A stretch of 64,000 bases of DNA from Zygophlyctis sp. KS116 (GCA_054661495.1 BAAFSQ010000004.1:1-64000), one strand, 5' to 3'. Positions 46,653 to 60,284 are shown, counted from the first letter of the stretch. Made by a program: numbers and translations. Notes: a model not told the origin generated them from the sequence alone.

Positions 46653-49600
46653 ATGTCCAGTTCTGACTGTGACGATGATGTTAGTTTTACGGCCTCTCCA
46701 AAGAAAAAGGTATCATTCACATAGTTTCTGAAATATAGGTTTCACAGCTTCTAAAGCCAAAAGGACAAAGTAAAGTAGTAAAGAAAAAGTCTAAGCCCGA
46801 ATCTTCGCCATTGAGTAATTTTACTTCTACAACCTCTCATAATCCTAAAAAAACTATTGAACAGATTTACCAAAAGAAAACTCAGTTGGAGCATATTCTT
46901 CTTCGGCCAGATTCTTACATTGGTTCAACAGAGGCGCAAACTACCAATTTATGGGTTTATGAAAATGATGGTATGGTTTACAAAAGTATTACATACGTTC
47001 CTGGATTCTATAAAATATTTGATGAAATAATTGTTAATGCTGCTGATAATAAAGTACGGGATCCAAAAATGGATACTATCAAGGTTTCTATTGATAGAGA
47101 AAATAATACAATCTCAGTATGGAATAATGGAAAAGGAATTCCAATTGAAATGCACGCAAAGGAAAAAGTTTATGTACCAGAACTTATTTTTGGTCATTTG
47201 TTAACTTCATCAAAGTAATTTTTACTCTTTTTCTAATTAAAGCTACGATGACGAAGAAAAAAAAGTTACCGGTGGGAGAAATGGATATGGTGCAAAGCTT
47301 TGTAATATTTTTTCAACAGAATTTATCGTGGAAACTTGTGATGCAAAGACTGGGAAGAAGTTTAGACAAGTTTATCGAAATAATATGAGTGATAGAACTC
47401 CACCTGAAATTGTTCAAGCATCTAAAAAGGAAGAATATACTAAAATCACCTTCAAGCCTGATTTAGCTAGATTTCATTTGGAATCTATTGATGATGATTT
47501 TGAGGCTCTTTTGAAAAAAAGGGTCTATGATCTTGCTGGATGTTGTCATGGGGTCAAGGTGTATCTAAATGATATTCGAATCAAAATCAAGGTATGTTAG
47601 GGAGGTCTAAATATTGTAGGACTTTAAAGAGTATATTGAATTATACTTGAATAGTCGATCAAACAATTCTAATGATTCTGAATTTACAAGTGCTGCAAAT
47701 GGAAAGTCTACTGTAATCTATGACACAGACAAAAATCGTTGGGAAATTGGTTTTGCTGTATCTGACGGTCAGTTCCAGCAAGTTAGTTTTGTCAATTCGA
47801 TATGTACAATTAAAGGAGGAACGCATGTCAACTTTATTGCTGATCAAGTAGTTTCTCAACTTATCGAAGCTGTAAAAAAGAAGGATAAGAAAGGCGCACC
47901 TGTAAAGCCATTTCAAGCCAAGAATCATTTATGGCTATTTGTAAATTGTTCTATTGAAAATCCAACTTTTGACTCTCAAACCAAAGAAACAATGACTCTT
48001 AGAGCTAGCTCTTTTGGTTCTAAATTCACTGTTGGAGAGGATTTCATGAAAAAGGGTATTAAGCTAGATATCACTTACTTTTTATAGTTATGAAATCCGG
48101 TGTCGTTGACAACATTTTAAAGTTTGTTCATTTCAAAGAAAATCAAATGTTAAAGAAAACAGATGGAGCAAAAAAAACTCGTATTTCTGGAATTGTTAAA
48201 TTGGGTAATTATTGTAATTGGTTTACATAAAGATGATGCGAACAATGCGGGAACAAGATTGGGCAATCAATGTACATTGATCCTTACAGAAGGAGATTCT
48301 GCAAAATCTTTAGCTGTTTCAGGTCTTGCTGTTGTCGGAAGAGATAATTTTGGAGTGTTCCCACTCCGAGGAAAGTTGTTGAACGTACGTGATGCTAGTC
48401 CCTCTATGGTATCAAATAATGCTGAAATCAATTCAATCAAACAAATTCTGGGCTTACAGCATGGGAAGGTTTACGATGCCACAGATTCTTTACGATATGG
48501 ACATTTAATGATTATGACAGATCAGGATCACGATGGCTCGCATATTAAAGGCCTTATCATAAATCTTCTCGATCATTTTTGGCCAAGCTTGATGAAAATT
48601 CCCGGCTTTTTGTTAGAGTTTATTACTCCAATTGTGAAAGTAATTTTAATTAATTTTACCGCAAGGTTTCAAAAGGAAAGGGAAATAATGCTGTTGAAAA
48701 ATCTTTTTTCACCATTCCAGAATATGAAAATTGGAAGGAGGAAAATGAGGATGGAAAAGGATGGCACATTAAGTACTATAAGGTATTGAACGTAAAAAAT
48801 AAAAATTACAGGGTCTGGGTACCTCGACTACTGCTGATGCCAAAAAGTATTTCTCAGATATGAATAAGCATTTAAAACCTTTCTCAGTTTGCGAAAATGA
48901 AGAGAGAGGGTATGTGGATATGGCCTTCAACAAGAAAAAAGCTGATGATAGAAAAGAATGGCTCCGCCAATTTCAGCCTGGTACATACATGGATCATCGA
49001 ACGCAGGAAATCTCAATCGGTGATTTTATAAATAAAGAACTGATTCTTTTCTCTATGGCTGATAATGCACGTTCTATACCTTCTGTAATGGATGGCTTTA
49101 AGCCAGGGCAGAGAAAAATATTGTTTGCTTGCTTCAAAAGAAATCTTAAATCAGAAATTAAAGTTGCACAATTGGCTGGTTATGTCTCTGAACATGCCGC
49201 ATATCATCATGGAGAGCAAAGTTTGTGTAGTACAATTGTGGGAATGGCCCAAAATTATGTCGGTTCAAACAACTTGAACTTTTTAGAACCATTAGGTCAA
49301 TTTGGTACACGTTTGCAAGGTGGTAAAGATGCTGCTAGTGCTCGTTATATTTTTACTAATCTATCGCCATTTTCCAGACTTGCATTTCATCCCGCTGATG
49401 ATGCACTCTTGAAAACCTTAAATGATGATGGACAAAGTATTGAACCAGAATGGTATCTTCCTGTTATCCCTATGGTTTTAGTAAATGGAGCAGAAGGCAT
49501 TGGTACTGGTTGGTCAACATCAGTTCCTAACTATAATCCCCGAGATATAGTTGAAAATATTCATCTTTACTTGAGAAATGAAGAGCTGAAGCCTATTCAC

Positions 49601-51082
49601 CCCTGGTATCGTGGATTTACAGGGAAAATTGAGTATATCGGAAAGGAACGCTACCGGGTCACAGGGACTATAACCAAAATCAATGAAACTACAGTAGAAA
49701 TTACAGAGCTTCCCATTCGGAGCTGGACGCAAAATTATAAAGAACAGCTAGAAGAATGGCTTCAGGGAAGTGAGAAAGTCACTGCTTGGATCAAAGACTA
49801 CAAGGAGTATCACACGGATTCTTCAGTTCATTTTGTAATTACTTTGTCTGAAGCGAACATGGCAGCAGCTGAAAAAGAAGGACTGGAAGTAAAGTTTAAA
49901 TTAATCTCACAGATTGCAACTTCTAATTTGGTATGCTTTGATCGCGAAGGGCGAATCAGGAAATATACCTCTGTTAATGATATTTTAAGTGAATTCTGTG
50001 ACGCTAGAAAAGAGTTTTATCAAAAAAGAAAAGTAATTACTCTTATAAACTAATATTTCAGGAACATCTTTTGCAGCAACTCACAGCTGAACTAACCCGA
50101 CTGGAAAATCGAGTTCGATTTGTTACAGAAATAATTGAAGGAAAACTTATTGTTCAAAATCGCAAAAAAGTGGATTTAATTCAGGATTTAAAAAAGCGAG
50201 GATATCATCCCATTTATAAATCTGGTTCTGTTGAGGCTGAAGAAGGCGATAAAGACTCTGCAGAAAATTCAGCAGGAAACAATCACGGGTATGATTATTT
50301 GATGAGCATGCCGATTTGGAGTCTGACCATGGAAAAAGTAAAATGATTCTTTATTAAAATATTAGGTCCAATCCCTGCTGGCAGAGAAACGAGGCAAAGA
50401 ACAAGAGGTCAAAATCCTGATAGGACAGACAGTGAATGACCTTTGGAGAACAGATTTGGATGCGCTTTTAGCACAATGGGATGAATTTGAAAGAATGCAG
50501 TCTGAACTCGAGTCTACCAGGCCAGGAAAATCTGGAGTTTCAAAAAAGATCCCTCTTAAAAAAGCCAAACCAAAGAAGAAGGATGATTCTGATGTCTCTA
50601 TGGAAGGAGAAGACGATGAATTTTCTGTGGCAAAAAAGAAAAAACCAATTAAAGCCAAATCTGCATCTTCAGTTGCTCTAAAGAAGGAATCCCCCAAGAA
50701 GGAATCTCCTAAAAAGAAATCGCTGGCTTCTTCTGCTCCTGTATTGACCAAGTCGAAACCAAAGCCGAAACCTGTTATTTCAAAGACTGCGTCAAAGGGA
50801 ATAGACTCTTATTTTTCCGTTGATAAACCAAAGATATCAAGTCCTGTGGCTAGCTTAAGTGAATCTCTTTCTTCAATGGACGTGGAATCCAAGAAGAACA
50901 AGACGCGTGAGCCTGAAGCAATGCAAGTCTCTGACGATGATCTCATTTTGTCTAGTACTCCCAAAAGAAGATCTCCCAGGGCAGCGAAAAAGAAGACAAT
51001 AGTTATCTCATCTGAATCGGAATCTTTAGACTCTGAAAGCGAGCCTGAATTTGATGAGTCAGACTTTGAAGAAGATGAATAA
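46653..51082 (+). CDS. TOP2: DNA topoisomerase II
   Basis: A multi-exon gene of roughly 1,350-1,400 codons. GHKL ATPase blocks (IFDEIIVNAADNK, SVWNNGKGIP, GGRNGYGAKLCNIF) lead into the TOPRIM motif (LTEGDSAKSLAV, MTDQDHDGSHIKGL). The breakage-reunion domain follows (YHHGEQSLCSTIVGMAQNYVGSNN, and the active-site Tyr in AASARYIFT). The tail is Lys/Ser/Glu-rich and ends in acidic residues. It relaxes and decatenates DNA by passing one duplex through another. Intron positions were set where family motifs are cut, all about 26-32 nt. It is divergent from the MDH1B-like gene (155 bp). Confidence 0.95.
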
Positions 51083-51132
51083 ATTGATGTTGATTTATTT
51101 CTCCAATTTTAAATTTATTCCGGCTATCATTA

Positions 51133-51521
51133 TTAGACAAGTAAACTTACACGAGGATTAGAATTCTCATTGTGGAATAGAGAATCATCACCCCAGGGAA
51201 ATGGCTAAAGATTAACAGTCATGAATTTACATTTTTTCGCTTTCGAAGATAAGAATACTCCTTCAACTTGTTTGGATGTTCTTCCAAATGTCTGATATGT
51301 TCCAATTCCTGAGGAAGACTGTAAGCAGCAACAATGACGAGTCCGGGGATCACTAAAAAGAGATTTATATTCTTCCAAAGACGAATGGATTCTTTGAATT
51401 AAATTTCTTTAAAATCACCTTTGGCACCAACTCTAGCCTGTAAGTCTTCCTTTAACATGACTTCATTCAAGGGAGGCAAAGACTGTCGAACAGTCGAAGA
51501 AAAGCGACGAAAGAAATTCAT
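51133..51521 (-). CDS. COX6A: Cytochrome c oxidase subunit 6A
   Basis: Three exons (27- and 26-nt introns) encode 111 aa, missed by simple ORF searches because no exon is long. The mitochondrial presequence (MNFFRRFSSTVRQSLPPL) is followed by ESIRLWKNINLFLVIPGLVIVAAYSLP (membrane helix), EHPNKLKEYSYLRKRKN and the hallmark PFPWGDDSLFHNENSNPR. It belongs to complex IV of the inner membrane. It shows that the organism keeps an aerobic respiratory chain. It lies between the 3' ends of TOP2 and LYS9 (50 and 70 bp away). Confidence 0.9.
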
Positions 51522-51591
51522 TTTTGACGCCACACGACGCCGCTCAATTGTCATACTCTGACATAATCTTGCATCATCAAAATCTTATTTT

Positions 51592-52993
51592 TCATAAAAT
51601 CTCATCAGTCATTTTGATTCCAAGAGACTCCAATTCCTTAATAATGGGATATACCAATTCCGGAGTCATGGGTGCTAATACACCACGTTCTTTAATTACT
51701 CCCTCTAAAATTAATCTAGTAGCTATTCCAGCAGGAACTCCAACAGTAGTTGCCATAGCACTAGGTCCAAAAGGTTCTCCAAACCAAAGTCCAGTACAAG
51801 ATTGGTTTTGAATAGATCCATCTTTTAACTGAATTTTAAATTTATGTTGCAACATAACCATATCACGCTCTCCAGGACCGTACATCATTTTTTCTTCGAG
51901 TAGACAGCATAAAGTATCTAACAAATTTCCTTTACAATTGACTATATTATTTGAAAACAGTCCCAACCATTTTAATCCATGGATAATTTGATCAGATTCA
52001 TCAGTATTTTTTAAAAGAGAGCTTTTAACAAGTATAGACTCTACAAGAGTTCTAAAAATTAAAATATTAAAGAGAAATTACTCTTCATCACAAGTTTTAG
52101 TCTGTAAAATCAATTTCATCAATTCTATCCAAGTAATACTAGTACCTTGAGTTACAAATGCACATGGCTCATCATTAAGAAATCCTAGAGATCCTAAAAC
52201 TTTTACAAATCCAGGAAAAACTGCATATCTTAGAGTTCCTCTTATTAAAGTTTTACATTCCGGAATAGAATATCTTTCAGTATAAGGAGTAGAATCTCTA
52301 TTTGGATATCCAACAAACGCAAAAGCAGGATAAATCTGTAGAGGTTTTACTGCGCTCATAAGATTATCACCACTAATTTCAACTACAGAACCATCCTTTA
52401 GAAATTTAGCTGAATTTTTAAGAGCTAATAAGACTCCTCTTGAGGACCAACTAAATTTATAACCAAGTGGATTATTGGAAGCCTCTGGAGATGGTAATCC
52501 ACCGCAATAAGAAGTAAATTCTAAAATTTTCCCACCTGTAGAATGAACTTTATCAATAGTTTTAATTGCATACAAGTGATCTATCCCTGGATCAACCCCA
52601 ATTTCATTAAAAACCGTAATTCCAGCATTTTTCGCTCTAAAAAACATTAATAAATATCATTTACTCTTGATGCAATTCCTGCATTGCTGGAGAAACATAT
52701 GATGTAGTAACCACATGTTTTTTATTTTGTATTGCAGCCTTGATCACTTTTACATGATGTGTATAAGGAATTAAAGAAATCACCAAATCATGTTTAGCGA
52801 TTGCATCCGACAATTGTTTTTCATCGCCCACATCCAAACTTGTATAGCTTGCATTATTAAACTTTTTGGCCAATTCCGATGCTGCTTCCGTTCGTCTGGC
52901 TGCGACTGTGATTTGATACTCTGGAAACTTTGCCAAATACGCTAAACAAGGTCCAGCAACGAATCCTGATCCCAATAACAGAATTTTTGTCAT
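51592..52993 (-). CDS. LYS9: Saccharopine dehydrogenase, glutamate-forming (saccharopine reductase)
   Basis: Three exons (30- and 28-nt introns) encode 447 aa. The Rossmann start KILLLGSGFVAGPCLAYL, the VISLIPYTHHVKVIKAA block, NEIGVDPGIDHLYA and SYCGGLPSPEASNNPLGYKFSWS identify the yeast Lys9 type. It condenses aminoadipate semialdehyde with glutamate to saccharopine, the penultimate lysine step. ATG 52993 was chosen because it directly precedes the nucleotide-binding motif. It is divergent from FRA10AC1 with only 55 bp between starts. Confidence 0.93.
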
Positions 52994-53048
52994 TTTCAAA
53001 CCAGCGCCCCAAGCTAGATTAAAGTGTCTGTGGGTAGTGAGTGGTCAA

Positions 53049-53777
53049 ATGTCAAATGCAAAAAGAAAATCAACATATTTCAAACTTCCAATCGCTAAAA
53101 ACGCAAAGATTCAATCTTCTAGTTCTAAAACGCCATTACAAAGACATTTAGAAATTTTAGAATTTCTTCCCAAATTAAAAGTACAAGAACCTTGTAAAAT
53201 ATCAGAAATAGAATTACTCAAGAGAAATCACTTGTTTTTAAGGGAACAAGACTCAAAGAATTGGGAAGAGAGACTTGCACAAAAATATTATGATCAATTA
53301 TTCAAGGAATACTGTTTATCTAATCTGTCAAGGTATAAAACAGGACAGATTGCTCTCAGATGGAGGACTAGAGAGGAAGTTATGGCAGGAAAAGGACAGT
53401 TTACTTGTGGGAATTTGGAATGTTTAAAAACAATAGAATTGGCTTCGTATGAAGTGAATTTTGGGTATTTAGAACAAGGAATAAAGAAAAATGCTCTTGT
53501 TAAATTAAGGCTCTGTAAAGACTGTGGATATAAACTGAATTACAAAAAAAGGCATTCTAAATCTAAAAGAATTATTGAAGAAAAATCATTAGATTTGGAA
53601 AATAAGGATATTGAAGCAGTACAAGAAAATGAAGAAACTGTTCAAGAATTAGAAAAAGAAGAAGAGAAAAGCCAAGATTTAGAGTCGCATTTCTGGGCGC
53701 AAAATGGTAAAAAGAATGATTTAGAATTGTCAAAAGAAGAGGAATTTGATCAATATTTTGCAGATCTTTTGCAATAA
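53049..53777 (+). CDS. FRA10AC1: FRA10AC1 homologue
   Basis: A single exon of 242 aa. Conserved parts are LAQKYYDQLFKEYCLSNLSR, ALRWRTREEVMAGKGQFTCG, EVNFGYLEQG and KNALVKLRLCKDCGYKLNY. Four Cys in CG..C and CKDCG pairs suggest metal binding. The C-terminus is acidic. In other eukaryotes it is a nuclear protein found with the spliceosome. ATG 53049 was preferred to the upstream GTG. Confidence 0.9.
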   Translation: MSNAKRKSTYFKLPIAKNAKIQSSSSKTPLQRHLEILEFLPKLKVQEPCKISEIELLKRNHLFLREQDSKNWEERLAQKYYDQLFKEYCLSNLSRYKTGQIALRWRTREEVMAGKGQFTCGNLECLKTIELASYEVNFGYLEQGIKKNALVKLRLCKDCGYKLNYKKRHSKSKRIIEEKSLDLENKDIEAVQENEETVQELEKEEEKSQDLESHFWAQNGKKNDLELSKEEEFDQYFADLLQ

Positions 53778-53794
53778 ACTAAAAGAATTCATTT

Positions 53795-56640
53795 TTAAGT
53801 GTTTTCTGATCTTTGTTCTTGTTCCATGGCAAGGTAGGCTAATTCATCTGCTGACATTGTTAGTTGAAATATAGTGGGAGTTCTGCTTAGAGGTTTGTCA
53901 ATATTGTGGAAATTTGCTTCCAAGGATTTAGAATTAGAATTGGTTGATACTAGAGGGATGTCTTGAGAAGTAATAGAGTCTGAAGTGCCATAACTGGTAA
54001 AACTTTGATTCCTGGGTCGGTTTCTTGAAAAATCTATCAGAGAAGCTCTTCTTGGTGGTGGTCCCAGATCAGATGATTCTTCAGAAGAAAGAAATGGATT
54101 GTTATTGGAATGATCAGTCTTTAAAAAGATGACACTAGATCTTCTTGAATCTACACTTATTTTTGAAGGAAATTCAAATAGAAATTTAGAAACGTCTGAG
54201 CCTCGTCGGCTTTTACGTCTGTTTCTATCATGCATGATTCGTTTCATTTCCTTTTCGCTTTCTTTTGCAATTATCTTTTCAACCATTAATGAAGCTTCTT
54301 CTGGGCCCATTATTTGAATCAAAAATCTGGTTTCAATTCTAGTGCAATATCTTTTCCAGGCTTTTTGTATTTTATACGCAGCAGAAATCTTCTCAGAGTC
54401 TGATACTTCATCTTCAATAAGTATATGCTGCTCTACAAAAGAGTTTCGGCCATTTGCAATCAAGCCTACTTTAGAGTGTCTTCTATTTAAATTCACACTT
54501 GTAGAAACCATCAGTGTAGGTATTTCCGGGACAGAATCTGAAATTTGAGATAATCTACGCATCAAGCTCCCTCTGCGAATCACTTTTGCGGGCTTATTAA
54601 ATTGAGAGTGCGTTGTGATTTTTTTCTTATAGTCTCTCCAACATTTTTCAATTGTGAAAATTGACTTTTTGAGAAGTTCGATTCCTGTGATTCCTCCAAA
54701 CTTGCGGACAAATTGTGCGCTTTCATGACAACCGGCAGATATGGCGTAATCTAATGGGGTACATCGCTCTGAATCTGGAGAAAAGTCAATCATATTAGGA
54801 TTTGCTCCCAGCGCTAATAGCAATTCCACTGAAGCGACTTGTCTTGCACCACAGGCCCTAAAGTTATTCATATTGGCTTACCAATGGAGGGCCGTTATTC
54901 CATCAAAATCCCGGACATCAGGATTGGCATTACTCTTGACGAGAAAACTTATGGCATCAAGATTACCATTATATGCTGCACAATGAAGAGGTGTTTTTCC
55001 TGTTAGATCTTTTGAATTGGCATCAGCTCCACTGGCCAAAAGTAAACTTAACACATTTAGGCGACCAAACATGGCTGCAAAGTGAATTGGCCTTCTGCCG
55101 TCGTCATCTGCTATAGAACAATTCGATCCTTTCTGAATAAGAAGTGCTGCAGTTTCAGCATGTCCGTTCTCAATTGTTTTGAAAAGCGCAGTTCTTGAGA
55201 AAAGATCAGCAGAATCAATTTGACAACCAGACTGTAATAGAAGTGATGCACACATTGTGTTACCGGATGATGCAGCAGCATGAAGTGGCGCACACTGTTG
55301 ATGGTCATTCGTTTCTATATCAGCTCCTTTATCTAACAAAACTTTCAGAGTTTGCACATGCCCTTTTAAGATCGCCCATACAATAGGTGTTCGTCCTTCT
55401 GCGTCAGGAAGATAGGCATAATTTCTGCCTTCTGTGAGAATCATAACACATTTTATATGATTTTTTGATGCAGCATAGTGTAGTGCGGTTGCTTTTGTAG
55501 CATCTGATAAAGAGTCATCTGCATTATATTTCAGTAGGACTTCCAATATATTGGAATAACCAGCAACCGCGGCCCAATGCAAAGCTGTTCTTTTCATATC
55601 ATCCTGAGCATTTATATCACATGCCGAATGGCTAGACAGTAGGTGAACCAAACCAATATTGTTCTCTCCGCATGCGAGATGCAGGCTTGTTCTTCCATCC
55701 TATCATCAAACTAAAATTCAACTTACAATGTCTTTCACATTCAAAATTCCCCAATTACAAGCGTTCAGTATTTTTATGGCACTAGATTGTTCGTACTTTC
55801 CTATTTCTAGCAAATGATTTGCACACCAATGCAGTACAGTCTTTCTATTATTATTCAGAGGAGCCATTACCCTTCTATATCTGTCCTTCCCAAGTCCAGA
55901 CGATATTTTTTTGATAACATAATATCCAAGTGCTCGGTGTGGTTTTTTGCTACAGTCCAGTGAAGTGGAGTCATTCCTTCATTATCTCCATCATTGATTT
56001 CTTCACATCCTTTTGTGTGCTGCAAAACTAAAGCAAGGCATTTAGCCGAACTATGTGCTGCTACTATATGAAAAGCAGTTCTACCCAAAGAGTCCCTTAA
56101 AAAATACTGCGCTCCTTTCTTCAATAGTAGTTTGACAACATCAAAAGAGCCAATTTCACAAGCATGATGAAGAGCTGTACGATGTTTATCATCAACAGAA
56201 TTAATAAACGCTCCTAGTTGAATAATAAGTTTGATTGCTTCTATAGGAGCATTTGCCTTTACCGCATCTATAAGTATAGTAGGCTCACCATAACCTCCCC
56301 TTGCATTCATTGAATATCCTCTAGCCCACTCTTTAATACCTTTAAGATCTCCCGATATTGCTGCAGATCTCAAGGGATTAAAGCTTGTATTATTAACTGT
56401 ATGCTTCCTATCTTCATCAACCTTTTTCTTCTTCTTGCCGTTTTTCGATTCTAGAAGTTTACGAAGCTCTTTGATCTGATCGAAATCCAGAGATTCTTTA
56501 AAGTCAAAATTTGGAAAGTTTGGTTGGATTATTTTTACAATCGTATAATGATTTAGATCGAATGCATTCCTACACAGCTGAAATTAAAAAGCATTCCTTG
56601 CCTTCCTCCCAATCTCATCAAACAATGGGCCAAAGATCAT
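53795..56640 (-). CDS. Inversin-like ankyrin-repeat protein with IQ motifs
   Basis: Five exons encode 914 aa. Introns are 24-27 nt and the first (56578-56601) appears to be GC-AG. About 14-16 ankyrin repeats run from residue 90 to 550 (TALHHACEIGSFDVVKLLLKKG and similar). Two IQ-like segments follow (IFTIEKCWRDYKKK, AAYKIQKAWKRYC) and then a Ser-rich tail. Repeat number, the TPLDYA end of the array and the IQ motifs resemble inversin/NPHP2 of the ciliary base. General ankyrin proteins are an alternative. It ends 17 bp from FRA10AC1. Confidence 0.7.
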
Positions 56641-56706
56641 TGAAATCTCTATTTGTCCGGAAATTTACTTAATATAACTTAAACGTTTATTTGCCGAACA
56701 TGCAAA

Positions 56707-59700
56707 CTATGTAATGATTCTAGGTCGAGCGAGTACACTGATGGAAGTGATCAATGTAAATGTGACAATCATTGAATTCCAGAATATAGGCCTATTATAT
56801 TCGGGAAATATCAAGAAGCAAATTTCAGGCACCAATCTAGAAAATAAATATTTGATGAAAATTACAAGAATAATAGTGATAAAGTCAGTAAAGTGTATAT
56901 ATATCGTAGATAACTTAAAGATTCTGTAAAATTAACAATTTAAACGTACCTATTGCCTTGATCGATGGATTAAAAAGGGATAAAAATCGTAAGTGGAAGC
57001 TTAGCCTTTCAGAATCGGGTATCTCCGTCTGAATTTCTTCAATATATGCTTGATTTGAATTATTTTTAGGAGAATTATTTGCCACTATAGTATTTGCTGA
57101 ATCAAGATATGACTCCAGTGGAAAAGATTCTGGATGTATATCGACAGAAATATTAGTTTTTAAAGGTGCGGATATTTTAGCCGGTAAGTTGGAGAGAATT
57201 CGTTCTAGCTTCTTAATAATAGAAGGTTCTACTGGTTCTTCGTCGATATTTTTGGCCCCTGCTTGTAACGGCGATGAATTAGAAATCATGTTCTGATTAG
57301 ATTCCTGCCTTTCTTGCGATATTTCTGATAAATCCAATCTTTTTTTAAGTTTTTTGCAATGTGCTTCAGACTGATTTAGCAGACCAAAAAGTTCTTCACA
57401 ATCCGACTCCAATTCACCTCTCTGTTTCTCCAAAGCATTAATACTTTGATGAAGCTGCCTTATCGTATCGCATTGCTCTTTATGATTAAATTTACTCATT
57501 CTTAATTCATCTTCAAGAACATCAATCTTATCTTTGTAATCATTCTGAATTATGTGACTTCGAACTTTCATTTCCTCAAAGTCGGTCATATAAGCCTTTT
57601 CTTGCTCATATTTGTTGCAAAAATTATACATGATAGCTTCCAATTTGGTTAGACTTTCAATTTGACTGAAATCGTCATCGAATTGCTGGTATGTTTCAGG
57701 AGAAACATTATGGATTAAGCGTATACAACATTTGATTGTATTTTTCAAAGTTTCGACCCTTTCTTGTAAAATCACTTTTTCATCCGCTAAATTTTGAATT
57801 TCGCTTCCTTGCAATTGAATGCCTTCCAATTCTTTATTGGTATTTTCATGTTTACAGTTGTTTACGTTGATTAATCCTGTTACTTTTTGAATCACATCTT
57901 CTATTTCTCGTCTCAATATTACCTTCATTTCAGGATGACCTGAAATACGGTTTAAATTTTCAAGAATGGCATCACTAGATAATCCGATAATGTCCGCAGC
58001 TAAAATATGATCCATTTTTATGCCACGCTGCTTATCTCGATAAATTTTTTCAATCTCTTCTTTATAATAAAATATATCTTCTTCGGCTGTTTTTAGTTCA
58101 GATAATAAGAGGGAGTTTTCTTCCGTTAATTTTTCTAATTTTTGTTGCAGAGGTTCCATTTTTTCACTCAAATTATTACTTTCGTGTTCTTTTACTAGAT
58201 CTAGCAAGCGCTGCTCTTTAACAGCATATTCAGCTTCAGTGAGCTTTAATACTTCTGTTATCTCTTTCTTTTCAGCTTTAATAATTTTAATTTTAGAGGA
58301 GAGCTTTTCATTTCTTTGTAAAGCATGGTCGAGTTCAGAACTTAAATTACTAATTTTGAATTCTGCATCTGCAAGGGCCGATGTTTTACTTTCAATTTCT
58401 ATTTGCAAAGATAAAGCATTGCTAATAAGCTGGTCCTCAGTCACCGTTTCAAGTTCTCTACTTTTTTCCTCGGTCATTAGCTCAAACATTTCCTTGCTTT
58501 GGTGATCTTCTGATAATTTAGATTCCAAAATAATTTCAAAATCTTGCACATTAGTCGATTTACACTCTTTGATATTTTGTGGGAGCAGCGTTTCGACAAC
58601 ACTTTCCAAAACATCTGCAGTTTCCTCTTTATCATGAAATTCAGAAAGTAAATTGAGCTTTTCAGTGCTCAATTGAGATATCTTTGATTCAGCATTCGAT
58701 GAGCTAGCCTCTAATTCTTGCAATTTATCTCTAAGACCGGACAGAGCAGTTTCATTTTGTGCATTTAATTCTGTCTGCTCTTCAAGACGAGCGTCTTTGT
58801 CATTCAAGTCAGCAAGCAGGCTCGATTTTTGAGAGTTTAGTTCAGATATCTGCGTAACAGCGTTTGCTAAGCCAGCCTCCAATTCTTGTATTTTTACTCT
58901 AAGAGCGGACAGAGCAGATTCATTTTGAGCATTTAAATCAGCCTGTTCTGCCAGCAGGGCGTTCATCTCTTCAATCTTTCCAACACGCAACTCCGATATC
59001 AGCGATTCAGCATCTGCTAAACTAGCTTCTAATTCTGAAATTCTCTCTTTGCCTGCCAAAAGATCAGAGTCAATCTTTGCCTTTAATTCAGTCTGCTCTA
59101 CCAAAAGGGCCTCTTTATCATTTAAAGCTTTTTGAAGAATATCTAAATCGTTTTCAAGCACAATATTGCTGTATGAAAAATCAGAAATTTGACTTTTGAG
59201 ATCCGAGATTTGCTGAGCGTATTCTTTTTCCATTGATTCCAAAACTTCAAATATAGTTTCTTGATCGGAAGCTTCATTTCCTTTCTTAGTCATTATCATC
59301 CTGAGTTCTACTAGTTTATTTTTAAGTATGAGGTATTCTGTTTTCAAAATATGCATTTCACATTTTTTCTCCTCATAACTTGTGTTAATTTCCACTTTGC
59401 TATTAGATAACTCCTGATTCTTTTTTCTAACTTGTTCCAGCTCCAGTGAAAGAAGTGACATTTGTTCTTGCATGAATTTTATTTCTTCTTGGTAGGAAAT
59501 TTCCCGTCTAACAAATTGCCCCTCTAAAGACTTTCTCTCCGCCAAAGATTTCCTTTGATTAGCCGAGTTTTCACGCTGAAATTTCTAATTTTAAGATTCT
59601 AAATCATACATTTTTCTCTAAAGATGTTTCCTTCTTAATTTCTTTTAAAGCTTCCCCAATAGCATCTGCCAGCTCATCAATAGATTCTATAGATTGTTCT

Positions 59701-60284
59701 TCTTGATCTGGATAAAGTATTTTCCAATAACTTGAAAGTTTAGAATAGAAAGCATCGTGAGTTCTAAAAACGGAAGCCTTGGTTTCTGACTTGAGACTCA
59801 CAAATGAATGTCTGACAGCATTTGAAAAGGTTTTAATAATCTTGTCCTCTCTTTCATTCTCTAAAACTGCTTTCTGCGACAATTGTAAGATATTTGATAC
59901 AAGAGAATACAAGTCTGTACTAACTTCATTATCGGGTTGTTGTAATGTTGGATCCCATTCATGATTAGGAACTTCATTGCTTGACAATTGATGTTCCATT
60001 TGAGAAATATGTTTAGATCTATTATAAGACGCATTTTCCAAATATATGATTCTTGTCCTTAATTTCTCTAATCTCCTTTGCATTATTTCTTGCTCTTGAG
60101 GCTCTACTTCTACTATTACGCTCTCAAGTACTGATAACTTATTAATAAGTGAGTTTTGTTCAAGTTTTTCTTTAGATTGCAACTAAGATAAGCGGTTTGA
60201 CAATACCTTTCTATTTATAATTGACTTGGGATAAGACAAATGGCCATCATCGGCATCCTTGATATTGGGACTAGAGTTGCTCAT
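56707..60284 (-). CDS. Long coiled-coil protein with C-terminal membrane hairpin
   Basis: Five exons (introns 24, 34, 26 and 29 nt) encode 1,154 aa. Almost the whole length is heptad-type coiled coil rich in Glu, Leu, Lys and Ser. A roughly 55-residue unit (ELEASLADAESLISEL ... LLAEQADLNAQNESALSAL) occurs about three times. Two short 3' exons, found by splicing in frame, add two hydrophobic segments (LRYIYTLLTLSLLFLLV and FWNSMIVTFTLITSISVL). The result resembles a golgin or other tethering protein anchored at its C-terminus. Family and partners are unknown. The last exon is less certain than the rest. Confidence 0.6.

Noticed and set aside
56714-56929. Plus-strand 71-codon frame
   Set aside because: It is antisense to the spliced 3' exons of the coiled-coil gene, which give two plausible membrane helices and a total length divisible by three.
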